NCBI GenBank assembly: GCA_002396885.1
Contig: DGXY01000057.1
Location: forward strand, 48,554 to 66,643
Length of the DNA: 18,090 nt
DNA from: Akkermansiaceae bacterium UBA5020
GTDB lineage: Bacteria > Verrucomicrobiota > Verrucomicrobiia > Verrucomicrobiales > DEV007
Direction: 5' to 3'
The translations under genes and the position numbers were made by a program. Positions 7,129-14,678 of the stretch are shown here, piece after piece. Below the pieces are notes generated by a model. It had not been told where the DNA came from. It worked only from the letters and a program-made list of their open reading frames with translations, and did not search any database. The first letter of the stretch is position 1; every line of letters starts with the position of its first letter.

Positions 7129-9669
7129 CTACCTCGTCAGTCGCACGATCACGCGATTGTCCTCACGCAGATGACGCGCGGCCGCCTCGCGCACGGCTTC
7201 GCGGGTGAGCAAGCGCACCGTTTCGGGGGTCTTGCGATAGTGATCCCAGCCGAGCCCCACAAGCTCGTCAACCGTCGCGGTCGAAGCGAGTTCACGCACG
7301 CCCTGCAGATGGATGGCCTCGCGTCCGAGCCATGAGGCCTTGGCCCGTTCGAATTCCTCCAGCTCGAGCCCCTCGCGCACGATCAGGTCGATCTCGGCGA
7401 GCATCTCCTGCTGCACGAGATCGAGCTTCTCCGGCGCGGTCGAGGCGTAAAAGACGAGGAAGCCCGGCTCGAGCCCGACGAGACGGCTCGCCCCAACCGA
7501 ATAAGCCAAGCCAAGTTCCTCGCGGATGCGGATGAAGAGGCGCGAGGCCATGTCGCTGCAAGCCTCATCGATCATCTCAAGAGCGGGATTGTCGGGATGA
7601 GTCAGAGCGACGGTGCGGAAACCGATCAGGAGCACAGCCTGCTCCTTTTCGTGGGTGAGCTCGACGATACCGGCATAGTCAGTCGGCAGGACAAAGCCCC
7701 CCTCCGAAGAGACGCGGGAACCGGCCTCGAGGGCATGCTCGAAACGCGAGCGGATCATCGCCTCGGCACGGGCCGGGTCGAGATCGCCGAAGACGCCGAT
7801 GACACCATTGCCCCCGACCACCAGTTTCCGGTGCATCGCGCCGAGGCCCTCGCGATCGAGCGATCCGATCGACTCGACCGTGCCGGTGGCCTCGAGTCCA
7901 TAGGGATGGCTGCCGTAGAGCCGCTTTCGCAGGGCCTTCATCGCCACGGAAAAGGGACGATCGGCCTCAGCCTTGATCTGGGACAACTGAAAACTCTTTT
8001 CCCGCTCGACCGTTTCACCGAGGAAGGCGGGCTCGAGCAGTGTCTCGCCTAACAAATCCACCACCCGCTCGAGATCGGGACGCAGGGCATGGAAGGAAAC
8101 ACCGAAGGAATTATTCCCCGTGCTCGCCCCCATTCCGCCGCCAACCGACTCGATCTCGAGAGCGAGCTCTTCGGCGCTACGCTTCAGGGTATCCTTGGTG
8201 AGGAGGCGCGACATCAGCCGCGTCATCCCCGCGGTTCCTTCCGTCTCGGCAAGAAGCCCGCCGCGGAAGACACCGCTCGCCTGGACGAAGGGCACACGAT
8301 GATCGGGAAGAATCAGGACAGTGAGTCCGTTCGCGAGTTCGATCTTGCGGATGTCCTCGGAGCGCTTCGCCGCGCTGGAGCGCGGGGGTTTGGCCGCGAC
8401 CTTCGGCAGGAGCGCGACCGAGGTGATACAGTCGGGACGAAGGTAGGTCGCGGCGGCCTCGCGCACCGCGTCGCAGCTGACCCGCTGCACCGCCTCGACG
8501 TAGTCGCGAGTGTGATCGGGATGCCGGGCGAGGAGCCAGTTCGACCCGATGTCAGAGGCCTGGCCGCGCATGTCGGTGAAGGTCGAGAATTGCGCACTGA
8601 GGATCTGGCGTCGCGCCTTATCGACTTCACCTTCGCTAACCCCTTCCTCGCGGATACGGGCGACCTCGCGCAGGACCGCCTCGCGCGCCGCTCCGGCCTT
8701 GTAGGGCTCGGTGTCGAAGCTGAGTCCGAATTGTCCGGTGAAGGATGGCGTGTAGGCCCAAGCTCCGATCGAATGGGCGAGCTGCTGCTTTTCCCGTACC
8801 GACTGGAAGAGACGCGAGCTGCGACCGTCGCCAAGGATGCCTGCGAGGAGGTCGATCGCCGGCACGGCAGGATCGAGTCCATCGGGAATCTGCCAAGCGA
8901 GGCGCTCGCGATGCAGCTCGGTGGGAAAGGCGACCTCCTCGCGGCGCGGTCCGCGCTGGGGAGGCTCGGATGGGAGGATCAAAGGCGAACGGCGCCTCCG
9001 GGCGAGCCCTCCGAGCTTTTCCCCGATCTTCGCGATGATCTCTTCCGCAACCACATCACCCACGACGACGAGGAAGAGATTGTCGGGCGAATAGCGTTCG
9101 CGGTAGTAGGTGTAGAGATCCTCGCGGCGGAGCTGGTTGAAGAGATCGAGGTGACCGATCACCGGATAGCGGCAGGGATGCACGGCGTAGGCGGTGCGGA
9201 AAAAGAGTTTGCTGAGGACCTGGTCGGGATTGTCATCCCCCATCGCGATCTCGCGGCGGATCACGTCGCTCTCGTTTTCGAATTCATCCTCGGGGATGGT
9301 GGCGTCGCCGATCACATCACAGAGGACGTCGAGACAGGTCATCGTGCCGCTCGAGGGTGCGTCGATCCAGTAGACGGTGCGGTCGAAAGAGGTGTAGGCG
9401 TTGATGTAGCCGCCCTGGGCCTGCACCGTCTGCGCGATCTCGTTCGCATCGCGGCGGCCCGCGCCTTTGAAAAGCATGTGCTCGAGGAAATGCGAGACAC
9501 CCGCGCCGAGCCAGTCACCCTCGTGGATGCTGCCCGAGCGACACCAGCCTTGGAGGCTCACGACCGGGGCCGAGGGATCCTCGCGCACGAGGATCTCGAG
9601 GCCGTTCGGGAGGGTCTCGACCCGGACCTCGAAGGAAGGGAAATGCAGCGCCTCAGATTCCGCGCTCAA
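7129..9669 (-). CDS. M16 family zinc metallopeptidase, fused active and inactive halves
   Basis: The 846-aa product carries two M16 modules. The N-terminal half has the inverted zinc motif HFLEH (H60, E63, H64) with the distal ligand E140 and supporting E133 at the spacing known for M16 enzymes. The C-terminal half (from about residue 420) has the same fold pattern but lacks HxxEH (TEGTAGMTRLMSRLL at that place), the usual catalytic/non-catalytic pairing that closes into a clamshell around short peptides. No signal peptide is evident, so it is probably cytoplasmic. The start is TTG (9667-9669), chosen because it overlaps the stop of the upstream gene in TTGA and places the conserved N-terminal strand properly. 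Its 3' end meets the repeat array. Confidence 0.93.
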   Translation of the reverse strand: MSAESEALHFPSFEVRVETLPNGLEILVREDPSAPVVSLQGWCRSGSIHEGDWLGAGVSHFLEHMLFKGAGRRDANEIAQTVQAQGGYINAYTSFDRTVYWIDAPSSGTMTCLDVLCDVIGDATIPEDEFENESDVIRREIAMGDDNPDQVLSKLFFRTAYAVHPCRYPVIGHLDLFNQLRREDLYTYYRERYSPDNLFLVVVGDVVAEEIIAKIGEKLGGLARRRRSPLILPSEPPQRGPRREEVAFPTELHRERLAWQIPDGLDPAVPAIDLLAGILGDGRSSRLFQSVREKQQLAHSIGAWAYTPSFTGQFGLSFDTEPYKAGAAREAVLREVARIREEGVSEGEVDKARRQILSAQFSTFTDMRGQASDIGSNWLLARHPDHTRDYVEAVQRVSCDAVREAAATYLRPDCITSVALLPKVAAKPPRSSAAKRSEDIRKIELANGLTVLILPDHRVPFVQASGVFRGGLLAETEGTAGMTRLMSRLLTKDTLKRSAEELALEIESVGGGMGASTGNNSFGVSFHALRPDLERVVDLLGETLLEPAFLGETVEREKSFQLSQIKAEADRPFSVAMKALRKRLYGSHPYGLEATGTVESIGSLDREGLGAMHRKLVVGGNGVIGVFGDLDPARAEAMIRSRFEHALEAGSRVSSEGGFVLPTDYAGIVELTHEKEQAVLLIGFRTVALTHPDNPALEMIDEACSDMASRLFIRIREELGLAYSVGASRLVGLEPGFLVFYASTAPEKLDLVQQEMLAEIDLIVREGLELEEFERAKASWLGREAIHLQGVRELASTATVDELVGLGWDHYRKTPETVRLLTREAVREAAARHLREDNRVIVRLTR

Positions 9670-10136
9670 AGCTCGCTCGACTTCGCGGGTTGGTTGCCAC
9701 GGGCGGGAGGATCCAGCTCGGAACCGGTGCCACCGCGCTTCGCGAGGACCTCGCGGGTGGGGCGATAGGGAACGAGCAATTCCTCGCGCAGGTTCATCAC
9801 ACCGCAGAAGTCCGAAGGCGAATCCTCTTCCGATTTTCCAAAGGCTCCGGCCTCGATCAGATTGAAAACCATCGTGCCGACATCATCGCCCTCGCGGATC
9901 CCCCACGACTCGAGCACGGCAACGGCCATGGGACCGAAACGCTCCACAGCGAGAGAGACTACGCCTTCCAGCAATTCGGGCCCGCTGACATGGCGGTGCT
10001 CGATGAGTTCCTCCTTGCGCAGGGCTTTGATCGTGTGATCCAGCGCGTCGCGCAGGAAGTGGTAACCGTCCGTCTCATAGCGTCGATCCTGGATCAGGAT
10101 TGCTTTGATGGCGACGTCGAATTGAACTCTTTCCAT
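9666..10136 (-). CDS. Minf_1886-type conserved protein of unknown function
   Basis: The 156-aa product resembles the Planctomycete/Verrucomicrobia-restricted family described as Minf_1886 (Plancto_Ver_chp). Features seen are QDRRYETDGYHFLRDALD (16-33), HRHVSGPELLEG (47-58), the segment RFGPMAVAVLESWGI (66-80) and GDDVGTMVFNLIEAGAFGKS (83-102), followed by a polar tail. It has no signal peptide or membrane segment, so it is cytoplasmic. The ATG at 10134-10136 is chosen over an upstream in-frame extension because the conserved part begins there. Its stop overlaps the M16 start, so the two are translationally coupled. The function is unknown. Confidence 0.85.
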   Translation of the reverse strand: MERVQFDVAIKAILIQDRRYETDGYHFLRDALDHTIKALRKEELIEHRHVSGPELLEGVVSLAVERFGPMAVAVLESWGIREGDDVGTMVFNLIEAGAFGKSEEDSPSDFCGVMNLREELLVPYRPTREVLAKRGGTGSELDPPARGNQPAKSSEL

Positions 10137-10242
10137 GGGCGGTGCGGCGGAACGGATTGCCTTCCTCCCTTTCGTCAAAAACGACCCGCGAGTCAAGAAG
10201 CAAAGGTGGCGAGATTCTTTTCGGGTTCCCTTCGCTTTCGAC

Positions 10243-10270
10243 TTGGCAAGCCGGACGGCAGGAATAGGAT
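10243..10270 (+). promoter_or_regulatory. Putative sigma70-type promoter of the cnrYXH-like operon
   Basis: TTGGCA (10243-10248) and TAGGAT (10265-10270) are separated by 16 bp and lie 22 bp before the first start codon. They match the consensus at five and four of six positions. An ECF-type promoter for autoregulation could also be present but is not recognisable to me. Confidence 0.45.
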
Positions 10271-10292
10271 CGGAGGCATCGTTTCTCCGATC

Positions 10293-10562
10293 ATGAATGC
10301 CCCGGATCTCGACCCGCTCTTCCACCGACTACGCGATGCGCGCCCCGCGCCGTCCGCCGACCTCACCTCCGCGATCCTGGCCCGGCTCGGTGATCCCGCC
10401 CGTCAGGTGAGGCTCGTCCTCTTGACCGGAGCGATCTCGTGCGCCGCGGCGATGATCCTCGCTTTCCTCATCGGGTATAGCGTATCGAGGGAATCGGTTC
10501 GTCCCGCCCCGCCGCAGTTGACCCTCCTGAGTGGCGCGACCAACCCTCTTCTCTCTCTTTGA
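10293..10562 (+). CDS. CnrY-like membrane anti-sigma factor
   Basis: The 89-aa product has a cytoplasmic N-terminus (1-39, with a predicted helix LTSAILARLGD), one membrane segment (about 40-63) and a short Pro-rich periplasmic tail ending TNPLLSL. This size and topology are those of CnrY (95 aa) of Cupriavidus, whose N-terminus clamps the sigma factor CnrH and whose tail contacts CnrX. The tail pattern (PxP then a small-residue stretch and LL) is also reminiscent of CnrY. Direct similarity is weak, so the call rests mainly on gene order: it precedes and overlaps (TTGA) a clear CnrX homologue, followed by an ECF sigma gene. It is divergent from the Minf_1886-type gene. Confidence 0.7.
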   Translation: MNAPDLDPLFHRLRDARPAPSADLTSAILARLGDPARQVRLVLLTGAISCAAAMILAFLIGYSVSRESVRPAPPQLTLLSGATNPLLSL

Positions 10563-11032
10563 ACCCGTCGCAAAAGCCCCTTTTCTGGACCGCCGCCGCC
10601 GTCGTTCTCGCGGCGTTGACGGCCTATGTGGTGGCCCGCCAGACGGCGGAGCACCACGAAGGCCATGCCCACGTCGAGCCGCAGGATGACTCGGGCGATG
10701 ACTTCCACGAGTGGCTCCATTCCCAGCTCGAGATCACCCCCGAACAGGAATCGCAACTCGCCCCGATCGAGCGCAGCTACGCGGAAAAGCGGGGAACGTT
10801 GTTGAAAGTGATCGAGGACGCCGGGCATGAGCTCGCCAAGGCCCTTGAACTCGCTCAGGTCGATCGTGCCGAGATCGATGCGGCCTTGGCAAAGATCCAC
10901 AACGCCCAGGGGGAGCTCCAGCAGGTCACGATCGGGCATTTCCTCGAAATGAAGGAGGCCCTCTCCCCCGAACAGGCCGCCATGCTCCTCCGCTGGACGC
11001 GCGAGAGCATCACCCATGAGCACCGGCCCTGA
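10559..11032 (+). CDS. CnrX-like periplasmic metal sensor
   Basis: The 157-aa product has an N-terminal membrane anchor (8-27), a His-rich stretch (HHEGHAH, 32-38) and a four-helix sensor domain (46-150). The five metal ligands of Cupriavidus CnrX (H42, H46, E63, H119, M123) are matched by H50, H54, E71, H127 and M131, each shifted by exactly eight residues. This points to Ni/Co-type sensing rather than the more general ZraP/CpxP fold. In the model system metal binding in the periplasm relaxes the CnrX-CnrY interaction and releases the sigma factor. The start is TTG (10559-10561) in a TTGA overlap with the preceding gene. The 3' end overlaps the sigma gene by 17 bp. Confidence 0.88.
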   Translation: MNPSQKPLFWTAAAVVLAALTAYVVARQTAEHHEGHAHVEPQDDSGDDFHEWLHSQLEITPEQESQLAPIERSYAEKRGTLLKVIEDAGHELAKALELAQVDRAEIDAALAKIHNAQGELQQVTIGHFLEMKEALSPEQAAMLLRWTRESITHEHRP

Positions 11033-11648
11033 AGCGATCACTCCGGATCTCTCGTGGTTCGCCGAGGCACCGCCCTGCCCGAAGGCGGAAGCGGATCGAT
11101 CCGCCCTCCTTGTGGCCCGTTCGCGCGAGGGCTGCCACGAGGCCTATGCCGAGCTGATCGACCGCCACCGCGACCGGATCTATCGATTCTGCCTCGGGTG
11201 GACGGGAAATCCCGAGGACGCCGAGGAGCTCTGTCAGGATGTCTTCGTGCGCGCCTACTCCGCCCTGCCCCGCTACCAAGGGGAACATCACTTTTCGGCC
11301 TGGCTCTTCCGCATCGCCCGGAACCGGTGCCACGACCACCACCGCAGCCGCTCGCAACGCAATACGAGCCGGAATCGCCCGCTCGAGGCCTCGCGCGTCG
11401 ATCAACTCTCCGCACCGGGTCCGCGACCGGACGAAAACGCCGCAGACAGTGAGGAACTCCGCAAACTCCGCGAAGCCATCGCCGCCCTGCCGGAGCGGCT
11501 CCGGGAGGTGATCGCGCTCTGCAGCATCGAGGGACTCAGCCAGGAAGAATGCGCCGCCCTGCTGGGTTGCAGCCGCCGCGCCGTCGAAGGGCGGCTTTAT
11601 CGGGCACGTCAGGAGCTGGCCGAGATCTGCGGAGGGTCGCGGGGCTGA
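11016..11648 (+). CDS. ECF sigma factor, CnrH-like by context
   Basis: This 210-aa group IV sigma factor directs RNA polymerase to a small regulon when released from its anti-sigma. Sigma2 spans about 43-112, with DAEELCQDVFVRAY (68-81) as the core-binding helix and FSAWLFRIARNRCHD (93-107) for -10 recognition. Sigma4 spans about 148-203, with LSQEECAALLGCSRRAVEGRLYRARQEL as the helix-turn-helix. A roughly 30-residue N-terminal extension precedes sigma2. ATG at 11016 lies within the end of the sensor gene. Its place after the CnrY-like and CnrX-like genes reproduces the cnrYXH order, so it is inferred to be the metal-responsive sigma of the cluster, with the TonB receptor 66 bp downstream as the obvious target. 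Confidence 0.93.
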   Translation: MSTGPEAITPDLSWFAEAPPCPKAEADRSALLVARSREGCHEAYAELIDRHRDRIYRFCLGWTGNPEDAEELCQDVFVRAYSALPRYQGEHHFSAWLFRIARNRCHDHHRSRSQRNTSRNRPLEASRVDQLSAPGPRPDENAADSEELRKLREAIAALPERLREVIALCSIEGLSQEECAALLGCSRRAVEGRLYRARQELAEICGGSRG

Positions 11649-11714
11649 TCGGAAGCAGCCGCAAAATAATTCATGGGCTCGGCGGGAAAACTTCGTTTCT
11701 CTCCGTGACCACCC

Positions 11715-13919
11715 ATGAAGCGCTTTTTCCCCTCTCTCTTCCTCAGCCTTGCCGTTCCCATCCTGCTCCCTGCCCAAGAGCCTCCCGCAGCCGCTCCAAT
11801 CTTGATTGAGACGTCAACTCCCGCGTTGCCCGAATCCCCCGTCCCCGATCTGGGCGAACTCCCCTCCGTCGTCGTGGAATCGACCCCGGCACCGGTGATC
11901 AATGACCGCGTCCCCACACCGCTCCGCACCGAGAGCACCGCGACGGTTTACGACACCATTGTCGAGCCCGGCAAAAACCAGAGCCTGCTCGGTATCGCCG
12001 GATCCGCCTCGATGGGTCGCGCCAGCGCGGAAGAGTTGATGGCCCGTCCCTATCTGCGCCGCGGCGAACTCCTCGAGGTGGTGCCAGGGATGATCATCAC
12101 GCAGCACAGCGGCGGCGGAAAAGCGAACCAGTATTTCGTTCGCGGCTTCAATCTCGATCACGGCACCGACTTCGGGATCTACGCTGACGCGATGCCGGTG
12201 AACAACCGTAGCCACGGCCACGGCCAAGGTTACGCGGACATCAATTTCGTAATCCCCGAACTGATCGAGACGCTCGACTACACGAAGGGCCCCTACTTCG
12301 CTGACCTCGGTGATTTTTCCACGGCCGGGTCGGCGAAATTCGGATTTTACGACATCCTCCCCGAAGGCACTGCCTCGGTCAGCGCGGGCGAAGACGACTA
12401 CTTCCGCTTCCTCTTCATGGACAGTGTCGCCGCCGGCGACGGCACGCTCACGACCGCTTTCGAGTACAATTATTACGATGGCCCCTGGGTGCTGGAGGAC
12501 AATTTCGAGAAGTTCAACGGCTTCGTGAAATACTACTGGGAGTCGGGCGTGAACCGCTACGCCATCACCGGGATGGCCTACCGGGGAGAATGGGACGCAA
12601 CCGATCAGGTGCCCTCCCGTCTCGTCAGCGCCGGAATCATCGATCGACTTGGCTTCGTCGATCCGACCGTGGGAGGCGATTCCGAGCGATACAGCCTTTC
12701 CTTCGACTGGGTTCACGAAGGTGATGTCTCCACCACCGAGGTGAACGCGTATGTGGGGAGCTATGCGCTCGATCTGTATTCGAATTTCACCTACTTCCTC
12801 GCCGATCCGGTCAATGGCGACCAGTTCAACCAAGTCGACGACCGCGTCTTCGCCGGACTGCGCATCACCGACACCCGCGAAAACGATCTCTTCGGCCGCG
12901 AGGGTGACTTTACGATCGGACTCCAGTCGCACCACGATTTCATCGGCGAGGTCGGCCTCCACAACACTGCCGCCCGCCAGCGCCTCAGCACCGTGCGCTC
13001 CGACGAAGTTTACGAGATGAATGTCTCGACCTTTGCGAATCAGGAACTCATCCTGAACGACTGGCTCAAGATCAACACCGGAGTCCGCGCCGATCTTTAT
13101 CATTTCGATGTGACCTCACTCTCGGGTGTGCCCGCGAACTCGGGCAACGACGCCGCCGCAATGGTGAATCCGAAATTCGGCGCCGTGCTCGGTCCGTGGA
13201 ACGATACCGAGCTCTTCTTCAACTGGGGCGGTGGTTTCCACAGCAACGACGCACGGGGGGTGACGCTGACCGTCGATCCCGCGACCGGCCTGCCCACTCC
13301 CGGGGTCGATCCGCTCGTGCGCCAGTGGGGCACCGAAGTCGGCGCGCGCACCGAGGTGCTCGAAGGGGTAACCTCCTCGATTTCCCTCTGGCATCTCGAG
13401 AGCGAATCGGAGTTGCTCTATGTCGGCGATGCCGGCACGAACGAGGCCGGTCCCGCCACGGAGCGCTACGGGGTCGAGTGGGCGGTCTATTGGAATCCGA
13501 ACGACTGGATCCAATTCGACAGCGAGGTCGCCGTCTCCGAAGCCCGTTTCCGAAATGAACCGGTCGATCGTCATGTCGAGAACGCCGTCCCTGTCGCCCT
13601 CTCCGCCGGGGTCACCGCCGGACGGGCGAACGGTCCCTACGGCTCGCTGCGGGCCCGCTACTTCAGCGCCCGCCCCCTCACCGCTGACGAGAGCGTGATG
13701 TCGAGGGATTCCCTCGTTCTCAATGCCCGCGCCGGTTACCGGAAGGAAAAGTGGGACGTCTATGTCGAGCTGCTCAATCTCCTCAACACCGACGCGAACG
13801 ATATCGAATATTACTATGAGTCGCGCCTCCCCGGCGAACCGCTCGCGGGCGTCGCCGACACCCATTACCATCCTATGGAACCGCTTTCGGTTCGCACCGG
13901 TGTGACCCTGCACTGGTAA
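11715..13919 (+). CDS. TonB-dependent outer membrane receptor, probable metal uptake
   Basis: The 734-aa product has a signal peptide (1-20), a Pro-rich linker (21-70), a plug domain (about 85-215) and a 22-stranded-barrel-type remainder ending in a terminal Trp, as outer-membrane proteins do. Plug hallmarks include GELLEVVPGMIITQHSGGGKANQYFVRGFNLDHGTDF-like sequence in 117-153 and a His-rich SHGHGQGYAD (166-175). No clear TonB box is visible. It starts at ATG 11715 without a Shine-Dalgarno and follows the sigma gene by 66 bp with no terminator between. The His-rich plug and the upstream metal-sensing genes suggest a divalent-metal substrate, perhaps nickel or cobalt; this is inference. Confidence 0.92.
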   Translation: MKRFFPSLFLSLAVPILLPAQEPPAAAPILIETSTPALPESPVPDLGELPSVVVESTPAPVINDRVPTPLRTESTATVYDTIVEPGKNQSLLGIAGSASMGRASAEELMARPYLRRGELLEVVPGMIITQHSGGGKANQYFVRGFNLDHGTDFGIYADAMPVNNRSHGHGQGYADINFVIPELIETLDYTKGPYFADLGDFSTAGSAKFGFYDILPEGTASVSAGEDDYFRFLFMDSVAAGDGTLTTAFEYNYYDGPWVLEDNFEKFNGFVKYYWESGVNRYAITGMAYRGEWDATDQVPSRLVSAGIIDRLGFVDPTVGGDSERYSLSFDWVHEGDVSTTEVNAYVGSYALDLYSNFTYFLADPVNGDQFNQVDDRVFAGLRITDTRENDLFGREGDFTIGLQSHHDFIGEVGLHNTAARQRLSTVRSDEVYEMNVSTFANQELILNDWLKINTGVRADLYHFDVTSLSGVPANSGNDAAAMVNPKFGAVLGPWNDTELFFNWGGGFHSNDARGVTLTVDPATGLPTPGVDPLVRQWGTEVGARTEVLEGVTSSISLWHLESESELLYVGDAGTNEAGPATERYGVEWAVYWNPNDWIQFDSEVAVSEARFRNEPVDRHVENAVPVALSAGVTAGRANGPYGSLRARYFSARPLTADESVMSRDSLVLNARAGYRKEKWDVYVELLNLLNTDANDIEYYYESRLPGEPLAGVADTHYHPMEPLSVRTGVTLHW

Positions 13920-13990
13920 AGGACCCCGCCGCGAAGAACATCAGACGGGCTCGGATGAGAGACCCGGGAGCCGCGGGCAAACGGGAAGAA

Positions 13991-14065
13991 TGGTGCTCGA
14001 TGCTGGGTTCGAACCAGCGACCCCCTGCGTGTGAAGCAGGTGCTCTACCCCTGAGCTAACCGAGC
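13991..14065 (-). tRNA. tRNA-Val (anticodon CAC)
   Basis: The 75-nt cloverleaf is complete: acceptor GCTCGGT/ATCGAGC with one G-U, D stem GCTC/GAGC, anticodon stem CCTGC/GCAGG with loop TTCACAC, variable GGGTC, T stem GCTGG/CCAGC with loop TTCGAAC, discriminator A and encoded CCA. The anticodon CAC reads GUG valine codons. It is the last chromosomal housekeeping feature before phage-like genes. Confidence 0.97.
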
Positions 14066-14359
14066 TTTTCCTTACTGCTGTAGGGATTTCCGCCCCTTCG
14101 ACGTTCAGCGTGTGACACGCTTCGTGTGACAGGGCCCACCTTCCATGGTGGCCGACCGGACAAATTTAACGCAGAAATAGCACGATTCAAGGATGAAAGC
14201 GAGACTCTGCTCTTCTTCGGCCTCGGATTCATCGCGCGGCATGATTGAGCAGGCGGAAGATCTTTAACTTTTGGTGATCTTCGCGAAAAACGAAAGTGGC
14301 AAAATTCACTTTACGGTGTTCGCGGGAACAGTATTCTTTTGGCGTGAATGCCGCCCCGA
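14066..14359. other. Gene-free spacer between tRNA and phage-like regulator
   Basis: This 294-bp stretch has no credible gene. It is visibly richer in A and T than the DNA to its left. It holds a direct repeat CGTGTGACA (two copies 14 bp apart near 14109-14131), within which AGCGTG-TGA-CACGCT forms a small dyad; a GAAGATC/GATCTTC dyad near 14255-14285; and the terminator at 14286-14312. The boundary of the inserted element probably lies here, but no attachment-site duplication can be seen in the window. Confidence 0.5.
14286..14312 (-). terminator. Rho-independent terminator of the minus-strand repressor gene
   Basis: Read on the minus strand, AAAGTG pairs with CACTTT across an 8-nt loop and is followed by CGTTTTT. 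It lies 48 bp beyond the stop of the repressor gene at 14360. The stem is only six pairs, so efficiency may be modest. Confidence 0.55.
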
Positions 14360-14563
14360 TCACTTCTCTTCGTTGCTCCCTGACTTGGACGCTTCCGAGG
14401 ATTGAAGTTTGTCCTTGAGGAGCATCTCAAGCCAGTTCGACAGACTGCGATTGTCTTTGGCCGCAGCAGTCTTTGCTGCTTCAAGAATTTCTTTCCTGAG
14501 TGAGATGCTCGTCTGGGTCTTCCCTTCGGACCTCGCGTGACTCCGCTCGTTTGCCTTTTTCAT
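14360..14563 (-). CDS. Ribbon-helix-helix repressor, Arc/MetJ-like
   Basis: The 67-aa product has a basic N-terminal arm (1-15), a beta-strand TQTSISL (16-22) for groove contact and two helices (23-35 and 39-54), the ribbon-helix-helix layout of small dimeric repressors. It is homologous to the divergent protein at 14679-14846: 18 of 39 aligned residues are identical without gaps, including RS-x-SN at the second-helix start. ATG at 14561-14563 is chosen; the in-frame upstream TTG would read through the promoter. Its own -10 region overlaps an operator, so autoregulation is likely. By position it is the candidate maintenance repressor or its antagonist. Confidence 0.75.
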   Translation of the reverse strand: MKKANERSHARSEGKTQTSISLRKEILEAAKTAAAKDNRSLSNWLEMLLKDKLQSSEASKSGSNEEK

Positions 14564-14567
14564 CAGA

Positions 14568-14606
14568 TTGTAATTTCGCGTTACAATGTAATACGGCAAA
14601 TTACAA
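14568..14606. promoter_or_regulatory. Cluster of TGTAA/TTACA operator-like dyads
   Basis: TTGTAA (14568-14573) and TTACAA (14581-14586) form one inverted pair; TGTAA (14587-14591) and TTACA (14601-14605) form a second. They straddle the predicted -10 and leader of the minus-strand repressor gene. Repeated short half-sites are what ribbon-helix-helix dimers bind. Confidence 0.6.
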
Positions 14607-14615
14607 AATATTCAA
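14588..14615 (-). promoter_or_regulatory. Putative promoter of the minus-strand repressor
   Basis: On the minus strand TTGAAT (14615-14610) and TATTAC (14593-14588) are separated by 16 bp. The -10 lies within TTGCCGTATTAC (14599-14588), which recurs at 11 of 12 bases on the plus strand at 14631-14642. Confidence 0.5.
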
Positions 14616-14623
14616 CTTTTTTC

Positions 14624-14652
14624 TTGACCCTTGCCGTATCACGGCATATTCC
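14624..14652 (+). promoter_or_regulatory. Early plus-strand promoter with operator in its spacer
   Basis: TTGACC (14624-14629) and TATTCC (14647-14652) are separated by 17 bp. The spacer contains the perfect dyad TGCCGT-ATC-ACGGCA (14632-14646), ending directly at the -10. A protein bound there would block polymerase. The start codon of the first gene is 27 bp downstream of the -10. Confidence 0.6.
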
Positions 14653-14678
14653 TTCCAATCTGTTTATATCAAAGAATA

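Noticed and set aside
6903..7335. Short reading frames running through the array with repeated Arg-rich peptides
   Set aside because: They arise from the repeat itself, have no start signal, and one runs into the convergent M16 gene.
8089..9768. A 559-residue plus-strand frame opposite the M16 gene
   Set aside because: It is the antisense shadow of a high-GC gene whose minus-strand product has the complete M16 motif set; the plus translation shows no domain pattern.
11814..13103. A 429-residue minus-strand frame opposite the TonB receptor gene
   Set aside because: Antisense shadow in high-GC DNA; the receptor on the plus strand has signal peptide, plug motifs and a barrel C-terminus.
13991..14065. 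tRNA 3' end as the attachment site with a second copy in the window
   Set aside because: No second copy of the T-arm/acceptor sequence was seen up to 18090, and the element is on the 5' side of the tRNA.
14192..14266. A 24-codon open frame in the spacer
   Set aside because: Too short, no ribosome binding site and no recognisable sequence.
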